From CAYWNA01 sp964459305 (GTDB lineage Bacteria; Planctomycetota; Planctomycetia; Pirellulales; Pirellulaceae), in contig CAYWNA010000045.1 in NCBI GenBank assembly GCA_964459305.1, positions 1-64,000 on the forward strand: a stretch of DNA of 64,000 nucleotides, written 5' to 3'. The notes under the pieces are model-generated. The model saw only the letters and a list, made by a program, of their open reading frames with translations, was not told the origin of the DNA and did no database searches. Of the stretch, positions 26,455 through 36,102 are shown piece by piece. The position numbers and the translations under genes were made by a program. The first letter of the stretch is position 1. Every line of letters begins with the position of its first letter.

Positions 26455-27616
26455 CGGCGCGGTGCTGGAAAGTAGGCTTCAAGCAATTCGAGACGCGGGC
26501 GACCCGGTGTGCCTTGCCGACTTGGCTCGCGATCCGATCCCTCCGGAAGACAATGCAGCCGTCTACTATCGTCGGGCAAAGGAGGACATTGAGGCCATCA
26601 GCCAGGAGCTATTGGCGGTGCAGACGAGCGACAGTCCGATAAGCCGGGAGGATTTGCAGACGATCGAGCAGGCAATGTCTGCTTACCCCGACGTGATTTC
26701 GGTTGTCGAAAGGGCAGGAGGTTGCTCGGACTACTATCGCGACACCGACTATGGGGTGACTTTCAACGAGTTTCTGAACGGCAGCATAGAACATGTGGGG
26801 TACTACCGTTCGATTTCCCGTTATCTGCGTGAGCGATGTCTGCTGCTCACAGCCAAGGGTGACCGGGACGAAGCGCTGCGAGCGAGCATCTTCAACTTTC
26901 AGCTCGCGCGCCACCTTGATCGCGAGCCGGCGATCGTGTCCCATCTCGTTGCGATCGCCGTCCGGGGAATCGGCGTCGGGACAGCCAATCGCGTGCTGCG
27001 CTCCGGGCCAGTTGCCGATTCCGCGAGAGGCGCCCTCGACGCCGAGCTCGCCCGACACGACCTGACCGAGTCGTATCGTCACGCACTGATCACCGAGCGA
27101 GCCATCGGGCTCACGGCGTTCAACGAGCTGAATCTTGGTCGCTATTGGCCGGCCCGAGGGTACTGGAACAACGCCAAAATCTACTATCTCGACGTGATGG
27201 ACAGCCAGCTCGCACTGGCGTCCCAACCGTACCATCAGGTCCTTCAGGCCGGGCCACCAGAGGTTGCAGGATCCATGAGCCCCTGGAACGCGCTGGCCGA
27301 CTCGGTCTTGCCTGCCGTCCACGCCGCCAGAGAGGCGACGGAGCGGACCCGGGCGGTGATACGGTGCCTGCGGACCTTGAACGCCATCACTCGACTCGAA
27401 CAGCAAGGGGTCGAAGTAACCGGTTTGGCGGATCTGAAGCTGCCCGAAGAAGAGACAACCGACCCTTTCACGGGCAAGCCGCTCTTGATGAAGAAGCTGC
27501 CCGAAGGCTGGGTGATCTACTCGGTCGGCAACGCCCTCAAGGACGACGGAGGCAAAGTCGACGACTGGTCCGATTTCGGCCTCGGCCCCGTACCACCGCT
27601 CCCCTCGCTCGAATGA
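26363..27616 (+). CDS. Membrane-anchored protein of unknown function
   Basis: 417 residues. The N-terminal helix (about 7-29, WTGIVLGSLIAVLLIGNAVFVW) is a membrane anchor or uncleaved signal. The remainder is soluble, mostly helical and outside the cytoplasm. No catalytic motif was recognised. A short C-terminal segment DPFTGKPLLMKKLPEGWVIYSVG is reminiscent of planctomycete proteins of unknown function that end with a similar DP[FW]TGKPL motif. It overlaps the preceding likely anti-sigma gene by 92 bp and probably belongs to the same transcript. Confidence 0.75.
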   Translation: MLKKILKWTGIVLGSLIAVLLIGNAVFVWRSGAVLESRLQAIRDAGDPVCLADLARDPIPPEDNAAVYYRRAKEDIEAISQELLAVQTSDSPISREDLQTIEQAMSAYPDVISVVERAGGCSDYYRDTDYGVTFNEFLNGSIEHVGYYRSISRYLRERCLLLTAKGDRDEALRASIFNFQLARHLDREPAIVSHLVAIAVRGIGVGTANRVLRSGPVADSARGALDAELARHDLTESYRHALITERAIGLTAFNELNLGRYWPARGYWNNAKIYYLDVMDSQLALASQPYHQVLQAGPPEVAGSMSPWNALADSVLPAVHAAREATERTRAVIRCLRTLNAITRLEQQGVEVTGLADLKLPEEETTDPFTGKPLLMKKLPEGWVIYSVGNALKDDGGKVDDWSDFGLGPVPPLPSLE

Positions 27617-27819
27617 TCGCGGCGGCGGCCGCAATTGGCTCAGGAAGCGGATAGTCGCCGTGTTCTCCGAACTCGGTGCCTAATCTCACCGACCTCGGAG
27701 AGGACGGCGACAAACGCGATAGCCATTTCTCGGCCGAGTCTTAATGCCTACGTCTTCGTTGCCTCCTGCTCACAAACAGGCAACCTCACTTTTCGCCATA
27801 CGCATCTCGGCCCGAACGG

Positions 27820-28242
27820 CTACTCGCCAATGATCTTGACCAGAACACGCTTTCGACGTCGTCCGTCAAACTCGAAGTAGAAGATATGCTCCCACGGCCC
27901 AAGGTGCAGTTTGCCGTCGGTGATGGCGACAACAACTTCTCGGCCCATGATCTGCCGCTTGTGGTGAGCATCCGCGTTATCTTCGCCAGTGCGATTGTGG
28001 TGGTAACGCTCTGGCGACGGATCGAAGGGAGCCAGCTCTTCGAGCCATTTGTCGTAGTCTCGGTGCAACCCCGATTCGTTGTCGTTGATGAACACACTAG
28101 CCGTAATGTGCATCGCGTTCACAAGTACCAAACCGTCCGTGACGCCACTCTCGGCCACGAGTTGTTGGACGTCATTGTGGATCGAAACGACTGCCCGCCG
28201 CTCGGGCACCTCCAGCCAAATTTCTTTCGTCAATGTCTTCAT
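27820..28242 (-). CDS. YjbQ-family (UPF0047) protein
   Basis: 140 residues, full length for the family. The conserved patches are NAMHITASVFINDNE, the NADAHHKRQIMG histidine patch, LHLGPWEHIFYFEFDG, and the C-terminal IGE. Family members have weak thiamine-phosphate synthase activity in vitro; the cellular role is unsettled. ATG 28242 is chosen because GGAGG lies five bases upstream, and the longer frame to 28482 has no family similarity. It stands alone between divergent neighbours. Confidence 0.93.
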   Translation of the reverse strand: MKTLTKEIWLEVPERRAVVSIHNDVQQLVAESGVTDGLVLVNAMHITASVFINDNESGLHRDYDKWLEELAPFDPSPERYHHNRTGEDNADAHHKRQIMGREVVVAITDGKLHLGPWEHIFYFEFDGRRRKRVLVKIIGE

Positions 28243-28605
28243 GGGTTCCTCCATTTTGCGATATTGTATCAACCGCCGTGCACAAAGGGAGCCCAGCAGC
28301 CCCCACAAGACCAGCGAGCGTGCACGCTCACGTGGTTGAATAACTGCGGATGAACACAAGCCCCGACATTTCCCCCTAGCGCATCTAGCATGATACAATT
28401 GAAGCCCGACGCCCCTGCTTTCAGTCGCCAAGCGGCGTCGCCGAGGGAATTGGGGACGGTCGGGCGTGCACATCGAAACCATCGAAGGTCAGTCGAACCA
28501 TCGGCAGAAACAATGGGCGTTTACACCTGAAGGCGACGGCAAAAAAGCAAAATAGGGCGGTCATTGTGTCCGGCATCTTAGACGAACGGCACATGAGAGT
28601 CTGCC

Positions 28606-28673
28606 AAAGTAGCAGGCACACTCCGTGTGCCGTGGCCGGAAGCGGACGGCACATGGAGTGTGCCTGCTACTTT
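28606..28673. repeat. Palindromic repeat family E
   Basis: Near-perfect 28-bp arms (28606-28633 and 28646-28673) surround a 12-bp loop. The core is GTAGCAGGCACACTCC, its complement GGAGTGTGCCTGCTAC. It lies just past the end of the minus-strand lyase gene and could act as its terminator. I see no gene in the rest of 28243-28703. Confidence 0.85.
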
Positions 28674-28703
28674 CCAGAGGTGAGAATTCATCCGCCGCTC
28701 GCC

Positions 28704-31700
28704 CTACTGCTCGCGAGGGCGACCTTCCCATGCCGTAGGGATCGCTAGAGTGTCGCCCTTCTGTAGGTCGTAGTAGTAGAGCGTATCGCCGTCTCCGAAG
28801 CCTTCCGTGCTGTCGACGTGGAGCTTCATTGGGGCGCCGAACTCAACCGTTTTGATGTTTGCCTTGACACCGTTCTGGTTCCGCACGAGCTTGCCGTCGA
28901 AAAACCGTGTCTTGTTCCCGCCCACGACCGAGCGCGCATACTCGTGGGGGACATCGCTCAGGATCAGGTTGGGCTTAAGCTGGTGGACGCGGCCCTGGCC
29001 TAGCAGCATGGACTGGGGGCCGAGTTTGATCCGAGTGCCACGGGCCGCCCGCTCGGAATCGTAGATCCGATACGCCGTGTTGCGAGAGTAGCCCGCGCCC
29101 GTGAAATAGACCGCGGAACCGCTCCAGTCGTTCGGCGGCAGTTCCAGGTCGGCTTCCACCCAGCGATCGTCATAGTCCAGATCGACGATCGTGCCGCGGA
29201 TGACGCCATGTTCCGGCCCGCACGGCCTGCCGTTCACGCGCACGTCCCAGGCACCGTGTGTGGCCAGCGTTTCGACCGTATCGCCCTGGCCCGCGAGAAA
29301 AAGGACGGCCCCGCGCCAGCGAACCTCTCCCAGTGACGTCTGCGCCTTCTTCTCTTCTTCATCCAGCCCTGCACTGAAAAAGTACTCGTCGCGACCCAAC
29401 CGCCGGACGTGAACACCGATGGGCGCAATCGCAGAGCCTCCTCCGTCTACTTCGACACGTTCGGCCGAGGTGAGTATCGGCTTTGGCTCGTGAGACGCTT
29501 CTTCCGATTCACCGGCGATCGCGTAGGGCTCCATGATTGCGGCGTAAGCGCTGGCCAACTTGGGTCCTTTGCGCCGGGCGAGCAGGTAGCTGGCGTTGCG
29601 GAAGTGGGGATACAGCCCGGGCGCCTTGGCCACGATGATCTCCGTCTCCGGCTCGGGCAGCACGTGAACGCGAAAGTGGGCCTTGTTCGCGCCGCCGATC
29701 GTCCAGTCGGCTTGGATGGGGCCGCCTGGGTGGCCTCGACGCATGTCGTAGAAGAAGCCGAAGCCGTTTCCCGGCGGCGCTCGCCAGTACGGCCGATTGG
29801 GCACTCCGATGATATCGCCTTCCAGCCCAACTCGCTCGCCCCATGCGTTTTCCAGACCGGCAAGGGAGCCCTCTTCTTCCGGTCCCAGTTCGACGCCACT
29901 GACCTCGAATTGCTGGCTCTGCACGCCGACGCCGTAGTCATGTTGTGTGCCGCCGCGTACGCGGAACAAGTCGATCAAGTACTGGTCGCCCACTCGGCCG
30001 ACCAGCGCGACCGTACGCCGGTATTGCTGAACGCCCTGGGACGAGTAGCTGAGCGGCGAATCGGCTTCCGCGAGCTTGATGCTCGGCAAGTCGGCGAACA
30101 GGTGGAGGCTGCCGCCCGATCCGCCGCTTTGACTCGCCTCGTTCACCGTGACCAGCGTGTGCGAAACGGTCTGGCTGGCCCAGCCGACTTGCGCGTGTGT
30201 GCTTCCCAGCCCGTATCCGATTTCGTACGTCAACTGCCAGCCTTTGCCATAGTAGATCAGCCCCAGATCGTCCAGATCGCCGTGGTTCAGCGAAGGGCCA
30301 TAACGAAGCAGCACGCCTTGGGCATCGTGCCCCTGGCCGTCGCGCAAGATGACAATGCCTTTCTGACCGAGGAACCACGAGTCGAACATGCGCTGCCGGA
30401 AATCAGCGTCGATTTCTCCACGCGAAACGCCCGGTACGGGATCAGCATGGTAGAGAAGCCACCGTTTGAGGCGTGAGCCCTTGCGGGACCGCTCGACATC
30501 GCCCTGAGAAAGGAAGCCGAGAAGATCCCCGAACGTTTCCCTCTCCTCGTCGGAGCAGGCGGCGTACAATCGCTCGGCGTAGTCGTAGTCCCGCGACGAG
30601 AATGGCACCGCCGGGGCAAACCGGCACCGGTTGTCCGGCCCGCAGTCTCCGAAGTTGGGAACATGGCCCGCGACATTCATGACCAAGTCGGGGAGGCAAT
30701 AGAAGCTGCGCATTCTTGCGTCGGCCAGCAGGTTGATTCCGTCCGGATACTTCTCGCAGCGCCAATGCGCCAGCGGTTCGACGAACGTAAGATACAATTC
30801 GCGGGCATGCATGGCGTAGCCCAAGGCTGTCTCGTAGTAGCGGCCGTCGCGGTCGCAGTTGTTGGCCAGCATCGCATGGATCGAGTACGGGCTTTTGACG
30901 GCGTTGTACACGTATTCGGGGATGCCGAGCAGGACGCCCACCGCCAACGCGCCACGCATGTAGTCGGCGTGACCATTGTGAAGTTTTCCGCCGAAAGTGT
31001 GTGAGTAACAGTAATACGCCGCGTCTTGCATCATGTTGACGTCGACGTTTTCACGACGCGTCATATCAGGCCAGGATTGTCCTTTCGCATCGCTGGTACC
31101 CACGGCTCGCTTCTGGAGTGTGGGTCCCACGGGAAAAGCGGTTTCCAGCCGGGGTCTCAACGATGGCTTGTCCAAAGCCTCGCTGTTGTAGATCAGATCG
31201 TAGGCATCGACGTACACGACCAGAGTCCGGGCGACCTGATACCACGGACGCGCAAACCGGCCGCTTGGGGGCCGGCTGGGATAGTCCCAAGAGCCTGACG
31301 TTGATTCCGGATAAATGCTGGCCAGCGCGTCGAAGAACAAGGCCGCGCGGTCGGCGTATTTCTCATCACCCGTCAACGCATAGGCATGCGCGAGGCTGGG
31401 GAGCGCTTTCAGTGTCCACTGCTCCGTGACCCAAGCGTTCCACGTGCCGATGATGTAATGAATGCGTTTGTCTTCCGCAACGTATCCGGCTCCTTCGTCC
31501 GGATGGTCTTCGTCGGGCAACACATGCCCGTTGGCGCAGACGACCGTTCTCGGTCGATCCCACGTGCAACGCGCACCGGACCAAGTGCCGCACCGTGAGC
31601 CGCAGATCGGACAACCGGTGAAACCGTACGCATAGCACGCGCCGGGATCGGGCAAGAACCCCAGCCAGTAATCGTCGTCGTGCTCCAGCCATTTCGCGGC

Positions 31701-32378
31701 CGCCGCCAGGATGCTCGCCTTCTCGCTTTTTCCCCATTCGGTCGTCTCCGCGTTGCGACGACCCCGGGCAACGTCTTCAGCAGTTGCATAGACGGTCGGA
31801 TGCGAAGGACTTCCTCGGACCGTCAATTCCTCGCGCCGCTTCGGCCGGGCCATTTGCCGGGGAGGCCCGATCAGCCGTCGCGGATCGAGAAAGACGCCGA
31901 TCTCGTTGATCCCAAGGTAGGTCTTCCTCTCGTGTACCTCCAAGATCCGAAGGGTCAACGACGTAGTCTCGACGGGCTCGTCAAACCGGAACACGGTCCA
32001 GCCCGATTCTCCTGGGCCGAATGACACGGTCGCCTTCGTTCCGCCCGTCAGCTCAACCTCGGCCTCCTTCCAGAAAGCATAGAGGTTCGCACCTTGCCGG
32101 GCGAAGATGTCGACAACCACCGTGTCGATCGAAATCGGTTCCTCCCATTCGAGTTTGACCCAATGGGGAATCTCATAGCCGGAACTGCTGGCCCAGTGTG
32201 TGGTTTCGTCTCCGTCCAGCAGCCTGAGGACCCCATACTTGCCGTCAGGCGCCGTCGACGCACTCATCGCCGATGGTGTAGCTCGAAGGGCCAGATCATC
32301 CAACTCTTGCGCGGCGGAAGCGGGAAAGCAGAATCTGCCGGTGGCGAACGCGATCGCGAGAATCAGGGCTCTATCCAT
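28704..32378 (-). CDS. Heparinase II/III-like polysaccharide lyase with N-terminal F5/8-type C domain
   Basis: 1224 residues, secreted (signal peptide to about residue 23). Residues 30-165 resemble a discoidin/F5-8C carbohydrate-binding domain. A cysteine-bearing segment CPICGSRCGTWSG follows around residue 255 and may bind metal. An alpha/alpha-toroid (about 320-640) comes next. The heparinase II/III beta-sandwich begins near 690 with SLNHGDLDDLGLIYYGKGW, where H and D match the family's conserved metal and catalytic area. The family cleaves uronic-acid-containing polysaccharides (alginate, heparin-like, ulvan-like) by beta-elimination. The substrate is not defined. It is preceded by a small membrane-protein gene (10-bp gap), suggesting co-transcription. 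Confidence 0.83.
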   Translation of the reverse strand: MDRALILAIAFATGRFCFPASAAQELDDLALRATPSAMSASTAPDGKYGVLRLLDGDETTHWASSSGYEIPHWVKLEWEEPISIDTVVVDIFARQGANLYAFWKEAEVELTGGTKATVSFGPGESGWTVFRFDEPVETTSLTLRILEVHERKTYLGINEIGVFLDPRRLIGPPRQMARPKRREELTVRGSPSHPTVYATAEDVARGRRNAETTEWGKSEKASILAAAAKWLEHDDDYWLGFLPDPGACYAYGFTGCPICGSRCGTWSGARCTWDRPRTVVCANGHVLPDEDHPDEGAGYVAEDKRIHYIIGTWNAWVTEQWTLKALPSLAHAYALTGDEKYADRAALFFDALASIYPESTSGSWDYPSRPPSGRFARPWYQVARTLVVYVDAYDLIYNSEALDKPSLRPRLETAFPVGPTLQKRAVGTSDAKGQSWPDMTRRENVDVNMMQDAAYYCYSHTFGGKLHNGHADYMRGALAVGVLLGIPEYVYNAVKSPYSIHAMLANNCDRDGRYYETALGYAMHARELYLTFVEPLAHWRCEKYPDGINLLADARMRSFYCLPDLVMNVAGHVPNFGDCGPDNRCRFAPAVPFSSRDYDYAERLYAACSDEERETFGDLLGFLSQGDVERSRKGSRLKRWLLYHADPVPGVSRGEIDADFRQRMFDSWFLGQKGIVILRDGQGHDAQGVLLRYGPSLNHGDLDDLGLIYYGKGWQLTYEIGYGLGSTHAQVGWASQTVSHTLVTVNEASQSGGSGGSLHLFADLPSIKLAEADSPLSYSSQGVQQYRRTVALVGRVGDQYLIDLFRVRGGTQHDYGVGVQSQQFEVSGVELGPEEEGSLAGLENAWGERVGLEGDIIGVPNRPYWRAPPGNGFGFFYDMRRGHPGGPIQADWTIGGANKAHFRVHVLPEPETEIIVAKAPGLYPHFRNASYLLARRKGPKLASAYAAIMEPYAIAGESEEASHEPKPILTSAERVEVDGGGSAIAPIGVHVRRLGRDEYFFSAGLDEEEKKAQTSLGEVRWRGAVLFLAGQGDTVETLATHGAWDVRVNGRPCGPEHGVIRGTIVDLDYDDRWVEADLELPPNDWSGSAVYFTGAGYSRNTAYRIYDSERAARGTRIKLGPQSMLLGQGRVHQLKPNLILSDVPHEYARSVVGGNKTRFFDGKLVRNQNGVKANIKTVEFGAPMKLHVDSTEGFGDGDTLYYYDLQKGDTLAIPTAWEGRPREQ

Positions 32379-32388
32379 GACTGGGCTG

Positions 32389-32823
32389 TTATGGATCTAT
32401 CGTCAAAATGAACGTTCGACCGTCGGGCAGTTTGAGTTCTGCGGATATGATCTCCTCGTCGCCGTCATCGTTGGTTATGTGCTCGCATGCGATGACGCCG
32501 CGCCCCTTGGTGCCCTTCACGTTGTAGAACCACAGGTCGTCGTTATCCTCTTCGTTGATGCTTTTCGCCCAGGCGAGTTGGAATTCTTCGACCTCGCCAA
32601 CATGCTCCAAGACGACCGGGTGGTAGCGGAGTTGATCGGCAATCTCTTCCGTTACCAACGCCATACCGAAATAGGCTACGCCACCGCAGCAACAAATGAA
32701 GCCTAACCCTGCCACGACCAGGCAGATAATCAGAATCCGCGGAGCGCACCCGCGTCCCGAACGTACTTCGGGTGGTTTCACACCATTCAGATCCTGATCA
32801 GGTCCAAAAGGATTTCGTTCCAC
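32389..32823 (-). CDS. Small membrane protein, Coa1-like
   Basis: 144 residues. An N-terminal cytoplasmic tail is followed by one transmembrane helix rich in glycine and cysteine (about 30-55), and then an extracytoplasmic domain. The pattern LWFYNVKGTKGRGVIACE plus a C-terminal LKLPDGRTFIL segment resembles the Coa1/Tim21-like domain found in many bacterial membrane proteins of unknown role. The assignment is by pattern only. Ten bases separate it from the lyase gene start. Confidence 0.6.
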   Translation of the reverse strand: MERNPFGPDQDLNGVKPPEVRSGRGCAPRILIICLVVAGLGFICCCGGVAYFGMALVTEEIADQLRYHPVVLEHVGEVEEFQLAWAKSINEEDNDDLWFYNVKGTKGRGVIACEHITNDDGDEEIISAELKLPDGRTFILTIDP

Positions 32824-32890
32824 GATCGCACCTCCTCAATAGAAAATATCCCGTCCGATACGGGCCGATCACGCGTCTGGGAGAAGATGA

Positions 32891-33179
32891 CTCGTTTAAC
32901 CGCAAGCCGGAGGCGTGCGCGCCCCAGCCTACGCCTAGGGCGTCGAAAATGTGCCCTTGACACGGTAATCCGCAGGAAGGACAGCAGGCGATTTCTCTTC
33001 CGTGGAGTTAAGGCTGCCCACGTGGGAGGGCGAGGCTCCCGCCGAGCCGCGGCTCCGCAGGAGCGTCGCCCTCCCGAAACAAAACCCGAACGATCGCAAT
33101 ATTCACGCTATAGCAACTTTGGCGCCCCCCAGCCCACGCCTACGCCTACGCCTACGCCTCCGGCTTGCGGCTAAACGAG
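32891..33179. repeat. Inverted family F arms flanking a family B core, with (ACGCCT)4 microsatellite
   Basis: TTTAACCGCAAGCCGGAGGC at 32894 and its inverse at 33129-33179 bracket about 190 bp. Inside lies a short family B palindrome (33024-33075: GGGAGGGCGAGGCTCC and GGAGCGTCGCCCTCCC). The right arm contains four exact ACGCCT units (33135-33158). I see no gene in 32824-33377. Confidence 0.8.
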
Positions 33180-33377
33180 CAAGTCCGATTACCAGAGTCT
33201 AGCCGCAAGAGTGTATGGCGGTCAAGAAGTCCATCTACCTCTTTGGCGTTGATGACCCAGCACGCTTGCATCTGCTGGAAGGGCCGTCGAAAATGTGGAT
33301 ACATTGTTTGACGTGTCGCTTGACTCATTGTCTGAAATGGCGGCGATTGAGTATTGGAATATCTAGGGAGATTAGCC

Positions 33378-34736
33378 ATGCAGAATACAGATCGACGTAA
33401 GTTCCTCGCGGGATCGGCTGCAGCGGTTGGGACCGCTATGTTCACCGCGCCGGCTATTGCCAAGAGCCGGGCGAGTGCCAACGACCGTCTTCGTGTCGGG
33501 CTGCTTGGTCTGGGCGGACGTATGCGGTCCCACGTTTGTGCTCTTACCGAATTGGCCGACGAAAACGTGGAAATCGTGGCGGTTTGCGATTGCGATCAGC
33601 GCAAACTGGATGCGCCCGGCAAGGTCTACCCGGAACTCGAAGGCAAGAAGCTGACCGCTTACGCGGACATGCGCGAGATGCTCGACGACAAGTCGATCGA
33701 TGCGGTCAGCAACGGCTTGGGAGATCGCTGGCACGCGTTGTCGACGGTATGGGCATGCCAAGCGGGCAAGGACGTGTACGTCGAAAAACCCGGTTCGCAC
33801 AATCTATTCGAAAGCCGGCAAATGGTCGCTGCCGCGCGTAAATACAATCGAATGGTCCAGCACGGCACGCAGAACCGATCGAGCCCGAACATCATGGAGG
33901 GGATCGCCAGGCTGAAGGAAGGCGTGGTCGGCGACGTGTATATGGCGCGAGGCCTCGACTACAAACTTCGCGGCAACTTGGGACGCATCAATCCTGGGCC
34001 CGTCCCAACTGGTTTGGATTGGGACAAATGGCTAGGCCCCAAGCCGATGCGGCCGTACAGCAATTTCTGGCATCGCCGCTGGTACTGGAACCTGGAGCTG
34101 AGCAGCGGCTGTTTCGCCAATCAAGCGGTCCACGAACTGGACATCCTTCGCTGGGGACTTGGGCTGGACCAACATCCGACTCAGGTCACGGCCTGCGGCG
34201 GCAAGTTCGTTCACGAGGACGATCGTACATCGCCGACCCACGTGGCGATGACCTACCAGTTTGACGATCCGCAGACGATGGTCACCTACGAACACCGTTC
34301 ATGGTACACGAACAGCGAGGCAGGGTTCCGGGACAAGTACCCGTTCGTACAGTTGAACTTCCCGGTGGGGACGATCTTCTTTGGCAGCGAAGGCTATATG
34401 ATCTTTCCGGACTATAGCAGCTACCGCACGTTCCTTGGCCCGAAATGCGAGCCCGGTCCATTCAAGGTCGACGAAGAACATACGATGGCGGACACGCCGC
34501 ATTTCCGTAATTGGATCTCGGCCATCCGCAACCGTAATCACGAAGAGCTGAATGCGGACATCGAAGAGGGGCACAAGTCGATGGTTCTGTGTCTACTTGC
34601 CCGGACCGCTTACCAAGTCGGCCGTACCATGCGCTTCGACAGGGAAACCGAGACGATCGTGGGGGACGACGAGGCCGATGCCATGCTCAATAAGCCCGAG
34701 TACCGCGAACCGTACGTTGTGCCGAAGGAGGTGTGA
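33378..34736 (+). CDS. Tat-exported Gfo/Idh/MocA family oxidoreductase
   Basis: 452 residues. The Tat signal TDRRKFLAGSAAA (residues 4-16) precedes the Rossmann motif GLLGLGGR (41-48). EKP is at 136-138, and WHA upstream of it is as in other planctomycete members. The C-terminal domain carries conserved HELDILRWGLG. ATG 33378 has AGGGAG seven bases upstream; the frame open from 33354 adds nothing family-like. It is a different paralogue from that at 9331. The product is probably a periplasmic NAD(P)-linked sugar oxidoreductase. It is followed 103 bp later by a URO-D-family gene. Confidence 0.93.
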   Translation: MQNTDRRKFLAGSAAAVGTAMFTAPAIAKSRASANDRLRVGLLGLGGRMRSHVCALTELADENVEIVAVCDCDQRKLDAPGKVYPELEGKKLTAYADMREMLDDKSIDAVSNGLGDRWHALSTVWACQAGKDVYVEKPGSHNLFESRQMVAAARKYNRMVQHGTQNRSSPNIMEGIARLKEGVVGDVYMARGLDYKLRGNLGRINPGPVPTGLDWDKWLGPKPMRPYSNFWHRRWYWNLELSSGCFANQAVHELDILRWGLGLDQHPTQVTACGGKFVHEDDRTSPTHVAMTYQFDDPQTMVTYEHRSWYTNSEAGFRDKYPFVQLNFPVGTIFFGSEGYMIFPDYSSYRTFLGPKCEPGPFKVDEEHTMADTPHFRNWISAIRNRNHEELNADIEEGHKSMVLCLLARTAYQVGRTMRFDRETETIVGDDEADAMLNKPEYREPYVVPKEV

Positions 34737-34839
34737 GGTTGGTACGGCTTTGTCGCAAGGTTGGCTCTCTCATTTGAACGGAGTGTGAATTCGCGGTAGA
34801 CTGTCTCGCAAATCCTCGATATCGACGAAGGAACTTGCC

Positions 34840-36102
34840 ATGAATTCACGCGAGCGGCTGGCGGCGACATTGAATCACGAGCAGCCCGACCGGGTTTGCG
34901 TCGACTTTGGCGCTACGTTCGTCACCGGCATCCACGTGTCGGTGGTCGACAAGCTGCGCAAAACTGTGCTGGGCGATCAGGATTGGCGAGTCAAGGTCAC
35001 TGAGCCGTATCAGATGCTGGGCGAGATCGATGACCAATTGCGCGAAGCGCTGGGTGTCGATGTCGTTGGCTCACTAGCACGCAAGTCGATCTTCGGCACC
35101 GACGAGTCCGCATGGAAACCGTTCACGCTGTTCGACGGCACCGAGGCATTGGTGCCGCACAATTTCAACTTCACGGTGGAAGAGGGTACCGGCGATCTGC
35201 TGATGCATCCCGAAGGCGACACATCTGCTTCGCCCAGCGCTCGCATGCCCAAAGGCGGGTACTTCTTCGATTCGATCATTCGCCAGCCGCCGATCGACGA
35301 GGACAAGCTGGACCCGGCCGACAACCTCGAAGAGTTTGGCCTGCTGGGCGAAGAGGATCTTGCTTTCTACAGGCAGAAACGTCAATGGTTCGAAGATCGC
35401 GGCGAGTTTGCGTCGATCCTCGTGATCCCAGGAACCGCGTTTGGCGACATTGCCTTGGTGCCGGCCCCGTTCTTGAAGCAACCCAAGGGAATTCGCGACG
35501 TCGAGGAATGGTACGTTTCAACCGTCTTGCGTCGCGATTTCGTGTACCAAGTGTTTGAAAAGCAGTGTGAAATTGCCTTGCAGAACCTCGAAACTCTGAT
35601 CGACCTGTTCGGCGACGTTGTCCAAGTCGCGCTGATCACCGGCACCGATTTTGGCACGCAGCGGGGCCCTTTTGTGTCCGTGGATGCGTACCGCGATCTG
35701 TTTCGGCCCTTTCACAAACAAGTGAATGACTTGATCCACTCCAAGACCAACTGGAAGACGTTTACACACTCGTGTGGGTCCGTTTGGGACTTGATCCCGG
35801 ACTTCATCGAGGCCGGATTCGATATCCTCAACCCCGTGCAATGCTCGGCGGCCAAGATGGACCCGCGCGAGCTGAAGAAGGAGTTCGGAGCCGACGTCGT
35901 TTTCTGGGGCGGCGGCGTGGACACACAGAAGACCCTGCCCTTTGGCGCGCCCGACGAAGTGTACGGCGAGGTGCGCGAACGCATCGAGATCTTCAACGAT
36001 CGTGGTGGGTTCGTCTTCAACACCATTCACAACATCCAAGGTAACACGCCAATCGAAAACGTCCAGGCACTGTTCAAGGCGGTGCGGGACAGTTACGCGT
36101 AG
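34840..36102 (+). CDS. Uroporphyrinogen decarboxylase family protein (MtaA/CmuA-like)
   Basis: 420 residues, longer than HemE (about 350). A URO-D TIM barrel is present, beginning with NSRERLAATLNHEQPDRVCVDFGA. Candidate zinc ligands are H310 and C312 (THSCGS) and C335 (NPVQCSA), the pattern of cobalamin-methyltransferase-type members rather than porphyrin decarboxylases. It follows a Gfo/Idh/MocA gene, as another URO-D-like gene does at 13467. Methyl transfer or a related reaction in sugar or aromatic catabolism is inferred. The protein is cytoplasmic. Confidence 0.88.
   Translation: MNSRERLAATLNHEQPDRVCVDFGATFVTGIHVSVVDKLRKTVLGDQDWRVKVTEPYQMLGEIDDQLREALGVDVVGSLARKSIFGTDESAWKPFTLFDGTEALVPHNFNFTVEEGTGDLLMHPEGDTSASPSARMPKGGYFFDSIIRQPPIDEDKLDPADNLEEFGLLGEEDLAFYRQKRQWFEDRGEFASILVIPGTAFGDIALVPAPFLKQPKGIRDVEEWYVSTVLRRDFVYQVFEKQCEIALQNLETLIDLFGDVVQVALITGTDFGTQRGPFVSVDAYRDLFRPFHKQVNDLIHSKTNWKTFTHSCGSVWDLIPDFIEAGFDILNPVQCSAAKMDPRELKKEFGADVVFWGGGVDTQKTLPFGAPDEVYGEVRERIEIFNDRGGFVFNTIHNIQGNTPIENVQALFKAVRDSYA

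Noticed and set aside
27886..28353. Plus-strand open frame overlapping the YjbQ gene
   Set aside because: Antisense to a well-conserved family with a strong start site.
28606..28673. CRISPR or riboswitch interpretation of hairpin-rich intergenic DNA
   Set aside because: Single palindromes without spaced direct repeats or a conserved ligand-binding core; they are better explained as dispersed palindromic elements.
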